A stretch of 64,000 bases of DNA from Prevotella sp. UBA2725 (GTDB lineage: Bacteria; Bacteroidota; Bacteroidia; Bacteroidales; Bacteroidaceae), in NCBI GenBank assembly GCA_002353825.1, contig DEKJ01000021.1:1-64000 (forward strand), written 5' to 3'. The notes under the pieces were generated by a model. That model saw only the letters and a program-made list of their open reading frames with translations, was not told the DNA's origin and ran no database searches. Shown in pieces: positions 8,420 through 15,951 of this stretch. The translations under genes were made by a program, and so were the position numbers. Each line of letters opens with the position of its first letter. The stretch's first letter is position 1.

Positions 8420-9421
8420 TTAAGCGAACTGGTTCTCCACAATGTCGGTGAGGACATCCTTGATATCGAGACCGGCAGCACGTACCTGCTGGGGGATGAA
8501 GCTTGTGGCCGTCATGCCCGGAGTCGTGTTGATCTCCAGCATGTTAACCTTGTCCTTGCCCTCTGCATCCTTCGTGATGATATAGTCGATACGGATGATG
8601 CCGTTGGCGTGAAGAATATCGTAGATACGGCTTGTCTCAGCAGCCACTGCCTTGGCTGTCTCGGGAGCGAGACGGGCGGGCGTGATCTCCTGCACCTTGC
8701 CGTTGTACTTAGCGTCGTAATCGAAGAACTCATCCTGCGAGACGACCTCAGTAGCGGGGAACACCACGCTCTTCGTCTTTGTCTTGTAGATACCCTGCGA
8801 GATCTCGGTACCCTTGAGGTAGCTCTCAACCATAGCCTCGTTGCTCTCCATGAATGCCACGCGGAGGGCGGGAGCGAGCTGATCAGCGTTCTTCACCTTG
8901 CTCACACCGAAGCTTGAGCCGTCGGCTGCAGGCTTGACGAAGCAAGGCATGCCCAGGCGCTTCTCGATGGCTGCGGCATCGTAGTCCTCACCGCGGCGAA
9001 GAAGGATGCTGTCGGCGACATTCACACCGAAGCCACGGAGGTAGTTGTTGAGCACATATTTGTCGAACGTCATAGCCTCGACGAGTACGCCGGAGGTGGA
9101 GTAGGGCAGATGGATGAGGTCGAAGTAACCCTGCATCATACCGTTCTCACCGGGCTGGCCGTGGATGGTGATGTAAGCATAGTCGAAGACTACAGCCTTG
9201 CCGTCTTTTCCGATGAAAGAGAAGTCGGCTTTATCGATGGGAGCCACACTGCCGTCCTCAAAGCTGACGTGCCAGTTGGTACCTTTGATGTCAACAATAT
9301 AGATATTGTAACGCTCCTTGTCGAAGAAGGAGTAAAGTCCCTGTGCCGAGCGCAGCGATACGTCGTGCTCTGATGAGTCGCCACCGCAGACGATGGCAAT
9401 GTTTCTTTTTAAGTTTTCCAT
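8420..9421 (-). CDS. ddl: D-alanine--D-alanine ligase
   Basis: Ddl makes D-Ala-D-Ala with ATP in the cytoplasm. The 333-residue ATP-grasp protein begins with the family motif IAIVCGGDSSEHDVSLRSA, then GQPGENGMMQGYFDL, PYSTSGVLVEAMTFDKY, the binding segment MPCFVKPAADGSSFGVSKV, and the metal-binding end NMLEINTTPGMT. The order rluD, ddl, murF on one strand with short gaps indicates an operon; the 36-nt gap to rluD shows no promoter. Confidence 0.97.
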   Translation of the reverse strand: MENLKRNIAIVCGGDSSEHDVSLRSAQGLYSFFDKERYNIYIVDIKGTNWHVSFEDGSVAPIDKADFSFIGKDGKAVVFDYAYITIHGQPGENGMMQGYFDLIHLPYSTSGVLVEAMTFDKYVLNNYLRGFGVNVADSILLRRGEDYDAAAIEKRLGMPCFVKPAADGSSFGVSKVKNADQLAPALRVAFMESNEAMVESYLKGTEISQGIYKTKTKSVVFPATEVVSQDEFFDYDAKYNGKVQEITPARLAPETAKAVAAETSRIYDILHANGIIRIDYIITKDAEGKDKVNMLEINTTPGMTATSFIPQQVRAAGLDIKDVLTDIVENQFA

Positions 9422-9457
9422 TTTATAATGATGTAATAGTTTTCTGATTTATCTGTT

Positions 9458-10525
9458 TTATTTAATATATCTCCTCCATTTCTCAATCAGCGCGGCAAAG
9501 TCGGCGGGCCACTCTGAGTCAAAGTCCATCTGCTTGCCTGTCCGTGGATGGACGAAGCCGAGTGTCTTGGCGTGTAGCGCCTGACGGGGACAAAGTGCGA
9601 GGCAGTTGTGGATGAATGCCTTGTAGGTTGAGCTGCGCTGTCCCCATAGTATCTCCGTGCCTCCATAGCGCTCATCGCCGAAGAGTGGATGACCTATCTC
9701 TTTCATGTGGGCGCGAATCTGATGCGTACGCCCTGTCTCCAAGACACACTCTACAAGCGTCGTATAGCCGAAGCGCTCTAATACCCGCCAGTGAGTGACG
9801 GCTGGCTTGCCGATATCCGAGTCGGGCGGAAACACCTTCATACGTAACCGGTCTTTCGGGTCACGGGCGATGTTTCCTTCGATGCGCCCCGTATCTTCCT
9901 GAAGGTTACCCCACACGAGTGCGTTGTAAGCACGGTGCGTTGTCTTGTAAAAGAACTGCTTGCCGAGAGAGGTCTTGGCGTCGGCTGTCTTTGCCACGAC
10001 GAGCAGCCCACTCGTGTCCTTATCGATGCGGTGGACGAGTCCCACGGCGGGGTCGTTGGCATCGAAGGTCTTGAGATCGCGCAGGTGCCATGCCACGGCA
10101 TTGATAAGCGTACCATTGAAGTTACCGGCTCCCGGATGCACCACCATGCCTGCGGGTTTGTTGACGACCAACACATCATCATCCTCATAGACGATGTCGA
10201 GCGGGATGTCCTCCGGCTGAATCGTCGAGTCGTGCTTCGGGCGGTTGAGCATGAGCGTGATGATGTCGTTGGGCCGTACCTTATAGTTGCTCTTCACAGG
10301 CTTGCCGTTGACCTGTATGCATCCGGCATCGGCAGCCGTCTGGATACGGTTGCGGGAAGAGTGCTGCATGTGCTCGGCAAGGAACTTGTCGATGCGCACA
10401 GGCTGCTGCCCGGCATCTACCGTCATGCGCCAGTGCTCATACTGTCCCGGCCCCGATTCAGTGCTCTCTTGCACTTCCTCTATATCGTCATCCAATATAT
10501 TGTCTGATAATGTATCGTCAGTCAT
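9458..10525 (-). CDS. rluD: RluA/RluD-family 23S rRNA pseudouridine synthase
   Basis: The 355-residue product has an acidic N-terminus, an S4 RNA-binding domain (about 43-100, with IDKFLAEHMQHSSRNRIQ and GKPVKSNYKVRPND), and the catalytic domain with LVHRIDKDTSGLL, whose catalytic Asp is about D168, plus VLETGRTHQIRAHM. RluD-type enzymes modify uridines in helix 69 of 23S rRNA; the exact target is inferred from family membership. The frame is open further upstream to 10993, but that part is the shadow of the PASTA gene, so the ATG at 10525, 13 nt behind that gene's stop, is chosen. Confidence 0.93.
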   Translation of the reverse strand: MTDDTLSDNILDDDIEEVQESTESGPGQYEHWRMTVDAGQQPVRIDKFLAEHMQHSSRNRIQTAADAGCIQVNGKPVKSNYKVRPNDIITLMLNRPKHDSTIQPEDIPLDIVYEDDDVLVVNKPAGMVVHPGAGNFNGTLINAVAWHLRDLKTFDANDPAVGLVHRIDKDTSGLLVVAKTADAKTSLGKQFFYKTTHRAYNALVWGNLQEDTGRIEGNIARDPKDRLRMKVFPPDSDIGKPAVTHWRVLERFGYTTLVECVLETGRTHQIRAHMKEIGHPLFGDERYGGTEILWGQRSSTYKAFIHNCLALCPRQALHAKTLGFVHPRTGKQMDFDSEWPADFAALIEKWRRYIK

Positions 10526-10538
10526 TGCTATTGAGTTG

Positions 10539-11255
10539 TTATTCCACCGGCGTGAAAGGATCCTTGTCGGGCTCTTCTTTCTGTTTGCTGTTGTCGTCCT
10601 CTTCTGTAGCTGGCACTTCTTGGAACTCATCGACATCACCACTGTTGTCGTCGGGTGTGTCAACAGTCGGATCGACATAGTCCACTGAGTCGCTGGCATC
10701 GCGCATGCCATTGCCCGCCAAGATCGTGAGCTTGGCGTCCACTGGGATCTTGTCGCCATAGGCAACGTGCTTGCCGTTGACGAGGATACCGTAGACCCAG
10801 TCTTTCTCACCGGGGACGAACTTCGGTGGATTGAGCTTGAAGCCCATCGCCGTAAGTTTCGCCATTGCCTCACGCAGTGAGCAGTTGTCGATGACGTCTG
10901 GCAGCGTGATCGTTGGTGTCTGGGTGGCGTTGATAGTGACGAAGATGGTACGTCCGGGTTTGACGCGCTCACCCGGTGCCGGATACTGCTCAAGGATACA
11001 GCCCGGTGGCAACGTCTTGATGTAGCCGGTATCGCTCACGACCATGTCGAGCCCGAGCTCGGAAAGAATATGGTCGGCATCATCGAACGTTTTGTGTGTG
11101 AGGTTAGGAATAGTGACAGCTTCGCCGTGGTGGGTGTATATGTCAATGGCAAACTTGAAGCCTAAGGCAAGGCCAACGATGACAAGTGCCATCGCCAGCA
11201 GGTTACCCCAAAGCATCTTACTTTTAAATTTGCCTATGAATTCTTTAATCGACAT
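10539..11255 (-). CDS. membrane-anchored PASTA-domain protein
   Basis: The 238-residue product has a short basic N-terminus, one membrane segment (about 17-38), and extracytoplasmic PASTA repeats: VTIPNLTHKTFDDADHIL (about 48-118), ITLPDVIDNCSLREAMAKL (about 120-190), then a Pro/Glu/Asp-rich tail. PASTA domains are known to bind peptidoglycan precursors or muropeptides. There is no kinase or transpeptidase domain, unlike the Firmicutes and actinobacterial proteins. As the first gene of the operon with rluD, ddl and murF, a link to wall synthesis or sensing is likely but unproven. Confidence 0.88.
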   Translation of the reverse strand: MSIKEFIGKFKSKMLWGNLLAMALVIVGLALGFKFAIDIYTHHGEAVTIPNLTHKTFDDADHILSELGLDMVVSDTGYIKTLPPGCILEQYPAPGERVKPGRTIFVTINATQTPTITLPDVIDNCSLREAMAKLTAMGFKLNPPKFVPGEKDWVYGILVNGKHVAYGDKIPVDAKLTILAGNGMRDASDSVDYVDPTVDTPDDNSGDVDEFQEVPATEEDDNSKQKEEPDKDPFTPVE

Positions 11256-11271
11256 CGGTTGCTATTTTCCG

Positions 11272-11302
11272 CAAAGGTAATGTAAAATGAGTGGAAAGCA
11301 AA
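11272..11302 (-). promoter_or_regulatory. promoter of the PASTA-rluD-ddl-murF operon
   Basis: On the minus strand TTTG (11302-11299) and TACCTTTG (11279-11272) are 19 bp apart. The -7 box ends only 16 bp before the start codon, so the transcript would have a leader of roughly 10 nt. Confidence 0.65.
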
Positions 11303-11325
11303 AGAAATTGTTGACTTTTTAACGC

Positions 11326-11362
11326 AAAAGGCAGACAAAGGAATGATCCTTGTCTGCCTTTT
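11326..11362 (-). terminator. rpmH terminator
   Basis: An inverted repeat (AAAAGGCAGACAAAGG against CCTTGTCTGCCTTTT, one bulged base) lies 25 nt behind the rpmH stop. On the minus strand the stem is followed by a T-containing run (GCGTTAAAAAG region), and the T-rich face is also present on the plus side. Confidence 0.7.
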
Positions 11363-11387
11363 GTCATGTGCTGACGAAATGAGAAGC

Positions 11388-11543
11388 TTACTTTCCGTGG
11401 TTCTCGTCAGAGACAGTGAGCTTCTTGCGGCCATGGGCACGACGGGAAGCCAATACGCGACGACCATTCTTGGTGGCCATACGCTCACGGAAGCCATGCT
11501 TGTTCACACGGCGGCGATTGTGAGGCTGAAATGTTCTCTTCAT
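11388..11543 (-). CDS. rpmH: 50S ribosomal protein L34
   Basis: The 51-residue basic protein starts MKRTFQPHNRRRVNKHGF and continues RERMATKNGRRVLASRRAHG, the L34 signature; the tail KKLTVSDENHGK is slightly longer than the usual 44-46 residues. It is too short for most gene lists but unmistakable. It is not followed here by rnpA, the common partner in other phyla. It is monocistronic, with its own promoter and terminator. Confidence 0.97.
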   Translation of the reverse strand: MKRTFQPHNRRRVNKHGFRERMATKNGRRVLASRRAHGRKKLTVSDENHGK

Positions 11544-11667
11544 CTTTTATTCGTATTTTATTATTATTGTTTTATCTTTGTTGTTTTGTCTGTATGAGAC
11601 GCTCCAAACTCGTTCGCATTAAGGGCGAAACGCGCTGTCGCAAGGTACTTTTAACCCTTTCGGGCTG

Positions 11668-11698
11668 CAAAATTACGCATAAAATTCGAAATGACAAA
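11668..11698 (-). promoter_or_regulatory. rpmH promoter
   Basis: Minus strand: TTTG at 11698-11695 and TAATTTTG at 11675-11668, spacing 19 bp. The leader to the rpmH start is about 120 nt. Confidence 0.6.
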
Positions 11699-11738
11699 GA
11701 ATTATGTGATTTTTCAGTGTTTTTTTCTGATTTCTTAG

Positions 11739-11746
11739 TAACTTTG
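11739..11746 (+). promoter_or_regulatory. efp promoter -7 box
   Basis: TAACTTTG matches TAnnTTTG and is followed by GCACC, a start context also seen before rpsU. The -33 region is only T-rich. The efp start lies 42 bp downstream. Confidence 0.55.
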
Positions 11747-11787
11747 CACCCGCTTACAACGCATAATAAACAGTAACTTACAATAAA

Positions 11788-12360
11788 ATGATTAATTCAC
11801 AGGAAATCAAGAAGGGTACCTGCATCCGTATGGACGGCGGTATCTGGAAGTGCATTTGGTTTGAGCATCGTAAACCCGGTAAGGGCAACACTGTTATGAA
11901 CACCAAGCTGAAGAATGTAGCCGACGGCCGTGTGCTGGATCGTACATTCCAGGTAGGCTTCAAGCTCGACGACGTGCGCGTGGAGCATCGTCCTTATCAG
12001 TATCTCTATGAGGACAGCACGGGCTGCATCTTCATGAATCAGGAGACTTTCGAGCAGTTCCCTATCAACCGTGACCTCATCACAGGCGGTGAGTTCATGA
12101 AGGAGGGTGACATCGTTGACGTTCAGATCTCTGCTGACGACGGCGCTATCCTCTCTGCTGAGATGCCTCCAAAGACTAACCTTGAGGTCACTCACTCTGA
12201 GCCGGGTGTGAAGGGCAATACTGCTACAAACGCTACAAAGCCCGCTACCCTGGAGACTGGTGCTGAGATTCGCGTGCCCCTCTTCATCAACGAGGGCGAC
12301 GTCATCACGGTCAACACCGAGGATGGCAGCTATGTAGGCCGCGTGACTGAGAAGAAGTAA
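11788..12360 (+). CDS. efp: elongation factor P
   Basis: EF-P relieves ribosome stalling at polyproline stretches. The 190-residue product starts MINSQEIKKGTCIRMDGGIWKC and shows the KOW-like N-domain with HRKPGKGNTVMNTKLKN; the modifiable position at the tip of loop I is K in KPGKGN. The C-terminal signature GVKGNTATNATKPATLETGAEI is intact (about 145-166). The gene is divergent from rpmH, followed by a terminator, and stands alone in its transcript. Confidence 0.96.
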   Translation: MINSQEIKKGTCIRMDGGIWKCIWFEHRKPGKGNTVMNTKLKNVADGRVLDRTFQVGFKLDDVRVEHRPYQYLYEDSTGCIFMNQETFEQFPINRDLITGGEFMKEGDIVDVQISADDGAILSAEMPPKTNLEVTHSEPGVKGNTATNATKPATLETGAEIRVPLFINEGDVITVNTEDGSYVGRVTEKK

Positions 12361-12383
12361 TTATCGCTACGCAGCATATTGAG

Positions 12384-12426
12384 ACCGTCCGCAGCCACAG
12401 ATAAAATGTGATTGCGGGCGGTTTTG
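12384..12426 (+). terminator. efp terminator
   Basis: ACCGTCCGCA (12384-12393) pairs with TGCGGGCGGT (9 of 10) and is followed by TTTTGTCTTTG. It lies 23 nt after the efp stop. Confidence 0.7.
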
Positions 12427-12448
12427 TCTTTGTACAATCATCGCGTCG

Positions 12449-12549
12449 CATATGTGACGCGTTACCGCCCCATATGTGACGCGTTACCGCCCCATATGTG
12501 ACGCGTTACTGACGCATATGTGACGCGTTACTGACGCATATGTGACGCG
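12449..12549. repeat. 22-bp tandem array, CATATGTGACGCG core
   Basis: Five copies of CATATGTGACGCG begin at 12449, 12471, 12493, 12515 and 12537, an exact 22-bp period. The 9-bp linkers are TTACCGCCC twice, then TTACTGACG twice. The last copy runs straight into an ATG at 12550, in frame with the following glycosyltransferase. The core holds palindromes (CATATG, and GTGACGCGTTAC, which is self-complementary in RNA with G-U pairs). No TAnnTTTG promoter is found between the efp terminator and the next gene. Confidence 0.9.
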
Positions 12550-12573
12550 ATGAGAATAAACCTAAAAGACGGC

Positions 12574-13623
12574 ATGAAATACAGTATTATTGTTCCGGTT
12601 TTTAATCGTCCTGACGAGGTAGACGAACTCTTGGACAGTCTCACACGACAAAGCTTCAAGGATTTTGAAGTCATTATTGTGGAAGACGGGTCAGCAGTGC
12701 CTTGCAAAGAGGTGTGCGACAAATATGATGGCCGGTTGGCTATCCGTTATTTCATGAAGCCGAACAGCGGCCCCGGGCAGAGCCGTAACTACGGTGTGGA
12801 GCGTGCTACGGGCGACTATGTGCTTATCCTCGACTCCGATGTTGTCGTGCCTGAGGGTTATCTCCAGGCTGTGGATGATGAACTGAAGCGTGAGCCTTGT
12901 GAGGCTTTCGGAGGTCCGGATAGAGCTGCAGATACGTTCACACCGACGCAGAAAGCCATCTCTTACTCGATGACGAGCTTCTTTACAACGGGCGGCATCC
13001 GTGGCGGCAAGAAGAAACTCGATAAGTTCTATCCGCGTTCCTTCAACATGGGCGTGCGGCGCGATGTCTACAATAAGCTCGGTGGATTTTCGAAGATGCG
13101 TTTCGGTGAGGACATCGACTTTTCTATCCGTATCTTCAAGGCGGGTTGTCGCTGTCGTCTTTTCCCCGGTGCGTGGGTTTACCACAAGCGCCGTACCGAC
13201 TTCCGCAAGTTCTGGAGACAAGTGTTCAACAGTGGCATCGCGCGCATCAATCTTTACAAGAAATACCCTGAGAGTTTGAAGCTCGTTCACCTCTTGCCGA
13301 TGGTGTTCACGGTGGGAGTCTTCTTCCTGCTTGCTGTTTTCATTGCCGGTCCCATCTTGGGACATACGGTGCTTCGTGACTATGATCCACCTTTCGGTGG
13401 AATGATCAGCCTGGCAGCCTTGATGCCTTTGTTTCTCTATTCGCTGCTCATCTTTATCGATTCCAGCATTCAGAACCACAGTATGCACATCGGCTTGCTT
13501 TCTATCCGTGCTGCCTTCACCCAGCTCATGGGCTACGGCTGTGGATTCATCAAGGCCTGGTGGCAGCGGTGCGTGTTAGGTAAAGGCGAGTTTGAAGCTT
13601 ACAAGAAGAACTTCTATAAATAG
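12574..13623 (+). CDS. family 2 glycosyltransferase with C-terminal membrane segments
   Basis: The 349-residue product starts MKYSIIVPVFNRPDEVDELL, the conserved GT2 opening, and carries VIIVEDGS, GPGQSRNYGVERATGDYVLILDSDVV (the DSD nucleotide-sugar and metal site at about 84-86), and FNMGVRRDVYNKLGGFSKMRFGEDIDFSIRI (acceptor-side ED). Two or three hydrophobic segments at about 238-318 place the enzyme at the inner membrane. The substrate is unknown; a role in envelope polysaccharide synthesis is likely. An earlier in-frame ATG at 12550 abuts the 22-bp array and would add MRINLKDG; the conserved start is preferred but the other cannot be excluded. Confidence 0.85.
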   Translation: MKYSIIVPVFNRPDEVDELLDSLTRQSFKDFEVIIVEDGSAVPCKEVCDKYDGRLAIRYFMKPNSGPGQSRNYGVERATGDYVLILDSDVVVPEGYLQAVDDELKREPCEAFGGPDRAADTFTPTQKAISYSMTSFFTTGGIRGGKKKLDKFYPRSFNMGVRRDVYNKLGGFSKMRFGEDIDFSIRIFKAGCRCRLFPGAWVYHKRRTDFRKFWRQVFNSGIARINLYKKYPESLKLVHLLPMVFTVGVFFLLAVFIAGPILGHTVLRDYDPPFGGMISLAALMPLFLYSLLIFIDSSIQNHSMHIGLLSIRAAFTQLMGYGCGFIKAWWQRCVLGKGEFEAYKKNFYK

Positions 13624-13627
13624 AATC

Positions 13628-13655
13628 AGGGCCACCTTCTGACAAAAGTGGCCCT
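13628..13655. terminator. possible bidirectional terminator hairpin
   Basis: AGGGCCACC and AGTGGCCCT form a stem between the convergent glycosyltransferase and receptor genes. T-runs are weak on both sides, so this is a moderate call. Confidence 0.5.
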
Positions 13656-13675
13656 AATTCAACGACAAAGATGGA

Positions 13676-15841
13676 TTATCTTATACCACTGTCGTGGTCG
13701 GAATTCTCAATGATTCTATTTCCTGCATTGTATTTCCTTCCGTGGCTGAAGTTATAAGCGAAGGAGAAGAAGAGCATGTTACCGTTGTCCTTGATACGCG
13801 TGCTTGAGGTGCTGCGGTAATATCGGCTATTGGTCTCATTTGTGTAGTTATAGCCTTGTGCGTAGCCGAGGAGGAGGCAGCCCAATCCTACCTGAACATT
13901 CTTATGACGGTAAGTTATCTCTAAGTTGGAACCGTTCTCTCCACCAGTAATATCTTCGCCCCAAAGAGACTTGAAGGAGTTTCTAAACCAATAGGAGATA
14001 TTCCATTTGCCCAACGTCAGGTCTCCGTAGAATTGGTATCCCCAGAAATCATAGTCGTGGGAATAAGTCAGTCCACGGCTTTTATCCTTTTCATAATTGC
14101 AACTGACCATCAGGTCGAGTACGTTCTTGATGGCGTGCCATGTCAGCGAAGTGTTCCATGTCCAATCCTCAAACTTCTTCTGGTTCTCGGGTTTCCAGAT
14201 GTACAGATACGAGCCGTCGTCTTGCTTCTGTGGAAGGATACTCATCATGATAGGATCCGGCATGTGTTGGAAGCCTCCTTGAGAATAAAGACTGAACTTG
14301 GGTGTGTTCCATGTTACACGGATATCGTTGGAATAAATATTGTACGAAGTAAGTGCCGCATTGCCGTCGTACGCCTGTAATGTACTGCTCTGCTGCCTGA
14401 CCTCACTTAGCCACGCCAGTGAAGGATTGTTGGTGCGTAGTCGCCCTGTATATCTGATGTTGACGTTCTTAAGCGGATTGGCAGAGAGCATGATTTGTGG
14501 TCGGAAGGTCCATTTGTGGAACCCATCGACTGATTGCTCAATAGAAACATAATTGGCTCCGACTCCCAACTGATAGTTGAATATTCCTGCTTGCCCTTGC
14601 AGTTGAGCAAAGCCATAGACATTATTCGTGTTGAGGATGGTATTTACATTGTTTGAGCCTGTATATTTGTTGTCTGTTCGGCTCACTGTATAGTTGAAAC
14701 CGCTGGAGAAAGCAGCCAGCTTACTGAATGTCTTGGTGTAGATCGCTTCAGAGATGAGTGAGTATTTCTTTCCGTCTGTCTTGTAGCTGTAATCGTGCAA
14801 GGCCTTGCCTGCAATCGTCTTGTCGAGTGTCTCGTCAAAAAGATATTCGAGCTGGCGGTGGCTGTAGTTTGTTCCGATATAAGTACCGACCACGTCGACA
14901 GCCAGCGTCTGCTTATGTGGCAGGTTGACGGAATAGTAGAGGTCAAGTGATGGTGTGCGGTCATGGTTTGCGTTACGGTTGTATTGCAGCAGATCTGCCT
15001 TACCTGTCTCTTCTACGCGCATGATGCCACCGGAATAAGGCGCATTCATCCAACCAAAATCGAATCTTACATTCAGTACATACTGATCTGGAGAAGCAAG
15101 GTTATAACCTAGCTGTAGCGTGTGGGCATTGTAAGCCATGGTATTGTTAAAACCAAGGTAGTTGATGTTGCGTTCTATCCCGTTCGGCTGGAGATAGGTG
15201 GCATATTGATCCGTATGCTGCTTGTCGTAATCGCGGTAACTGAAATTGTAGGATAGGCTGAACTCTGATTTCTTATGGTTGTATTTGAAATAAGCGTTTG
15301 AGTTGTTGAACCCCGTCGTGAAGGCTTGCGTAGTAGAAAGCCCACCTACATATCCGGCATACCGGCGCTTAACGATATAGTTGATGACAGCAGCAAGTCC
15401 ATCCTCATTGTAACGCACGCCGGGGTTGTCGATGAACTCCACGCGTACCACTTCGTCGGGCTGCAAGGCAAGGATGTCTGATTGATTGGCCTTCACGTCG
15501 TTGATACGTATCTGCACGCTGCCTGCAGAGGAAGTGATAGCGTGCTGAACCTCATCAACGCTGATTGTGGGTATCATCAGCTTTTTCAACAGGTCATATC
15601 CGTTCGTTGAGTGCTTAACGATGGTCTGTGTGGGGAGAATTACTTGTCGGTCTACTTTCTGGATGATGCGTGCACCCGATACCGTTACCTCCTTGAGATT
15701 GAACACGGTGTCAGTCTTAAGGGAGTCGGAGACAGCCTTTACGTCTTTGTGCGCTTTTTGTGCATAAGAGTAAGAAGAACATAATAAGAAAATTGCTGCC
15801 GAGGCACCTATTCGCATCAGATTATTGAAAGTATAATGCAT
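13676..15841 (-). CDS. outer-membrane beta-barrel receptor (TonB-dependent-receptor-like, OMP_b-brl_3 type)
   Basis: The 721-residue product has a signal peptide (to about residue 27, ending SYAQ), a plug-like domain (about 45-160: LKEVTVSGARIIQKVD, VQIRINDVKANQSDILALQPDEVVRVEFID, GLAAVINYIVKRR), then about 550 residues of aromatic-rich amphipathic strands typical of pfam PF14905 (outer membrane protein beta-barrel family). There is no N-terminal carboxypeptidase-regulatory-like repeat. The cargo is unknown. It ends facing the GT2 gene and starts at its own promoter; it is separated from the hmuR-like gene by 110 bp and may be independent of it. Confidence 0.8.
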   Translation of the reverse strand: MHYTFNNLMRIGASAAIFLLCSSYSYAQKAHKDVKAVSDSLKTDTVFNLKEVTVSGARIIQKVDRQVILPTQTIVKHSTNGYDLLKKLMIPTISVDEVQHAITSSAGSVQIRINDVKANQSDILALQPDEVVRVEFIDNPGVRYNEDGLAAVINYIVKRRYAGYVGGLSTTQAFTTGFNNSNAYFKYNHKKSEFSLSYNFSYRDYDKQHTDQYATYLQPNGIERNINYLGFNNTMAYNAHTLQLGYNLASPDQYVLNVRFDFGWMNAPYSGGIMRVEETGKADLLQYNRNANHDRTPSLDLYYSVNLPHKQTLAVDVVGTYIGTNYSHRQLEYLFDETLDKTIAGKALHDYSYKTDGKKYSLISEAIYTKTFSKLAAFSSGFNYTVSRTDNKYTGSNNVNTILNTNNVYGFAQLQGQAGIFNYQLGVGANYVSIEQSVDGFHKWTFRPQIMLSANPLKNVNIRYTGRLRTNNPSLAWLSEVRQQSSTLQAYDGNAALTSYNIYSNDIRVTWNTPKFSLYSQGGFQHMPDPIMMSILPQKQDDGSYLYIWKPENQKKFEDWTWNTSLTWHAIKNVLDLMVSCNYEKDKSRGLTYSHDYDFWGYQFYGDLTLGKWNISYWFRNSFKSLWGEDITGGENGSNLEITYRHKNVQVGLGCLLLGYAQGYNYTNETNSRYYRSTSSTRIKDNGNMLFFSFAYNFSHGRKYNAGNRIIENSDHDSGIR

Positions 15842-15865
15842 GGGCTAATAATTACTATTCTGATG

Positions 15866-15873
15866 CAAAGTTA
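15866..15873 (-). promoter_or_regulatory. -7 box of the barrel-receptor gene
   Basis: The minus strand reads TAACTTTG 25 bp upstream of the start codon; no clear -33 box is seen. Confidence 0.45.
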
Positions 15874-15951
15874 TAAAATAATGTCTAAATGTTGCTATGA
15901 TATGTTGTTTTTTTGCAATTTGCCGAAATAATCTATAAAAACCTGTCAGTG

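Noticed and set aside
10526..10993. N-terminal extension of the pseudouridine synthase
   Set aside because: The extension is an out-of-frame reading of the PASTA gene; the S4 and catalytic domains are complete from the ATG at 10525.
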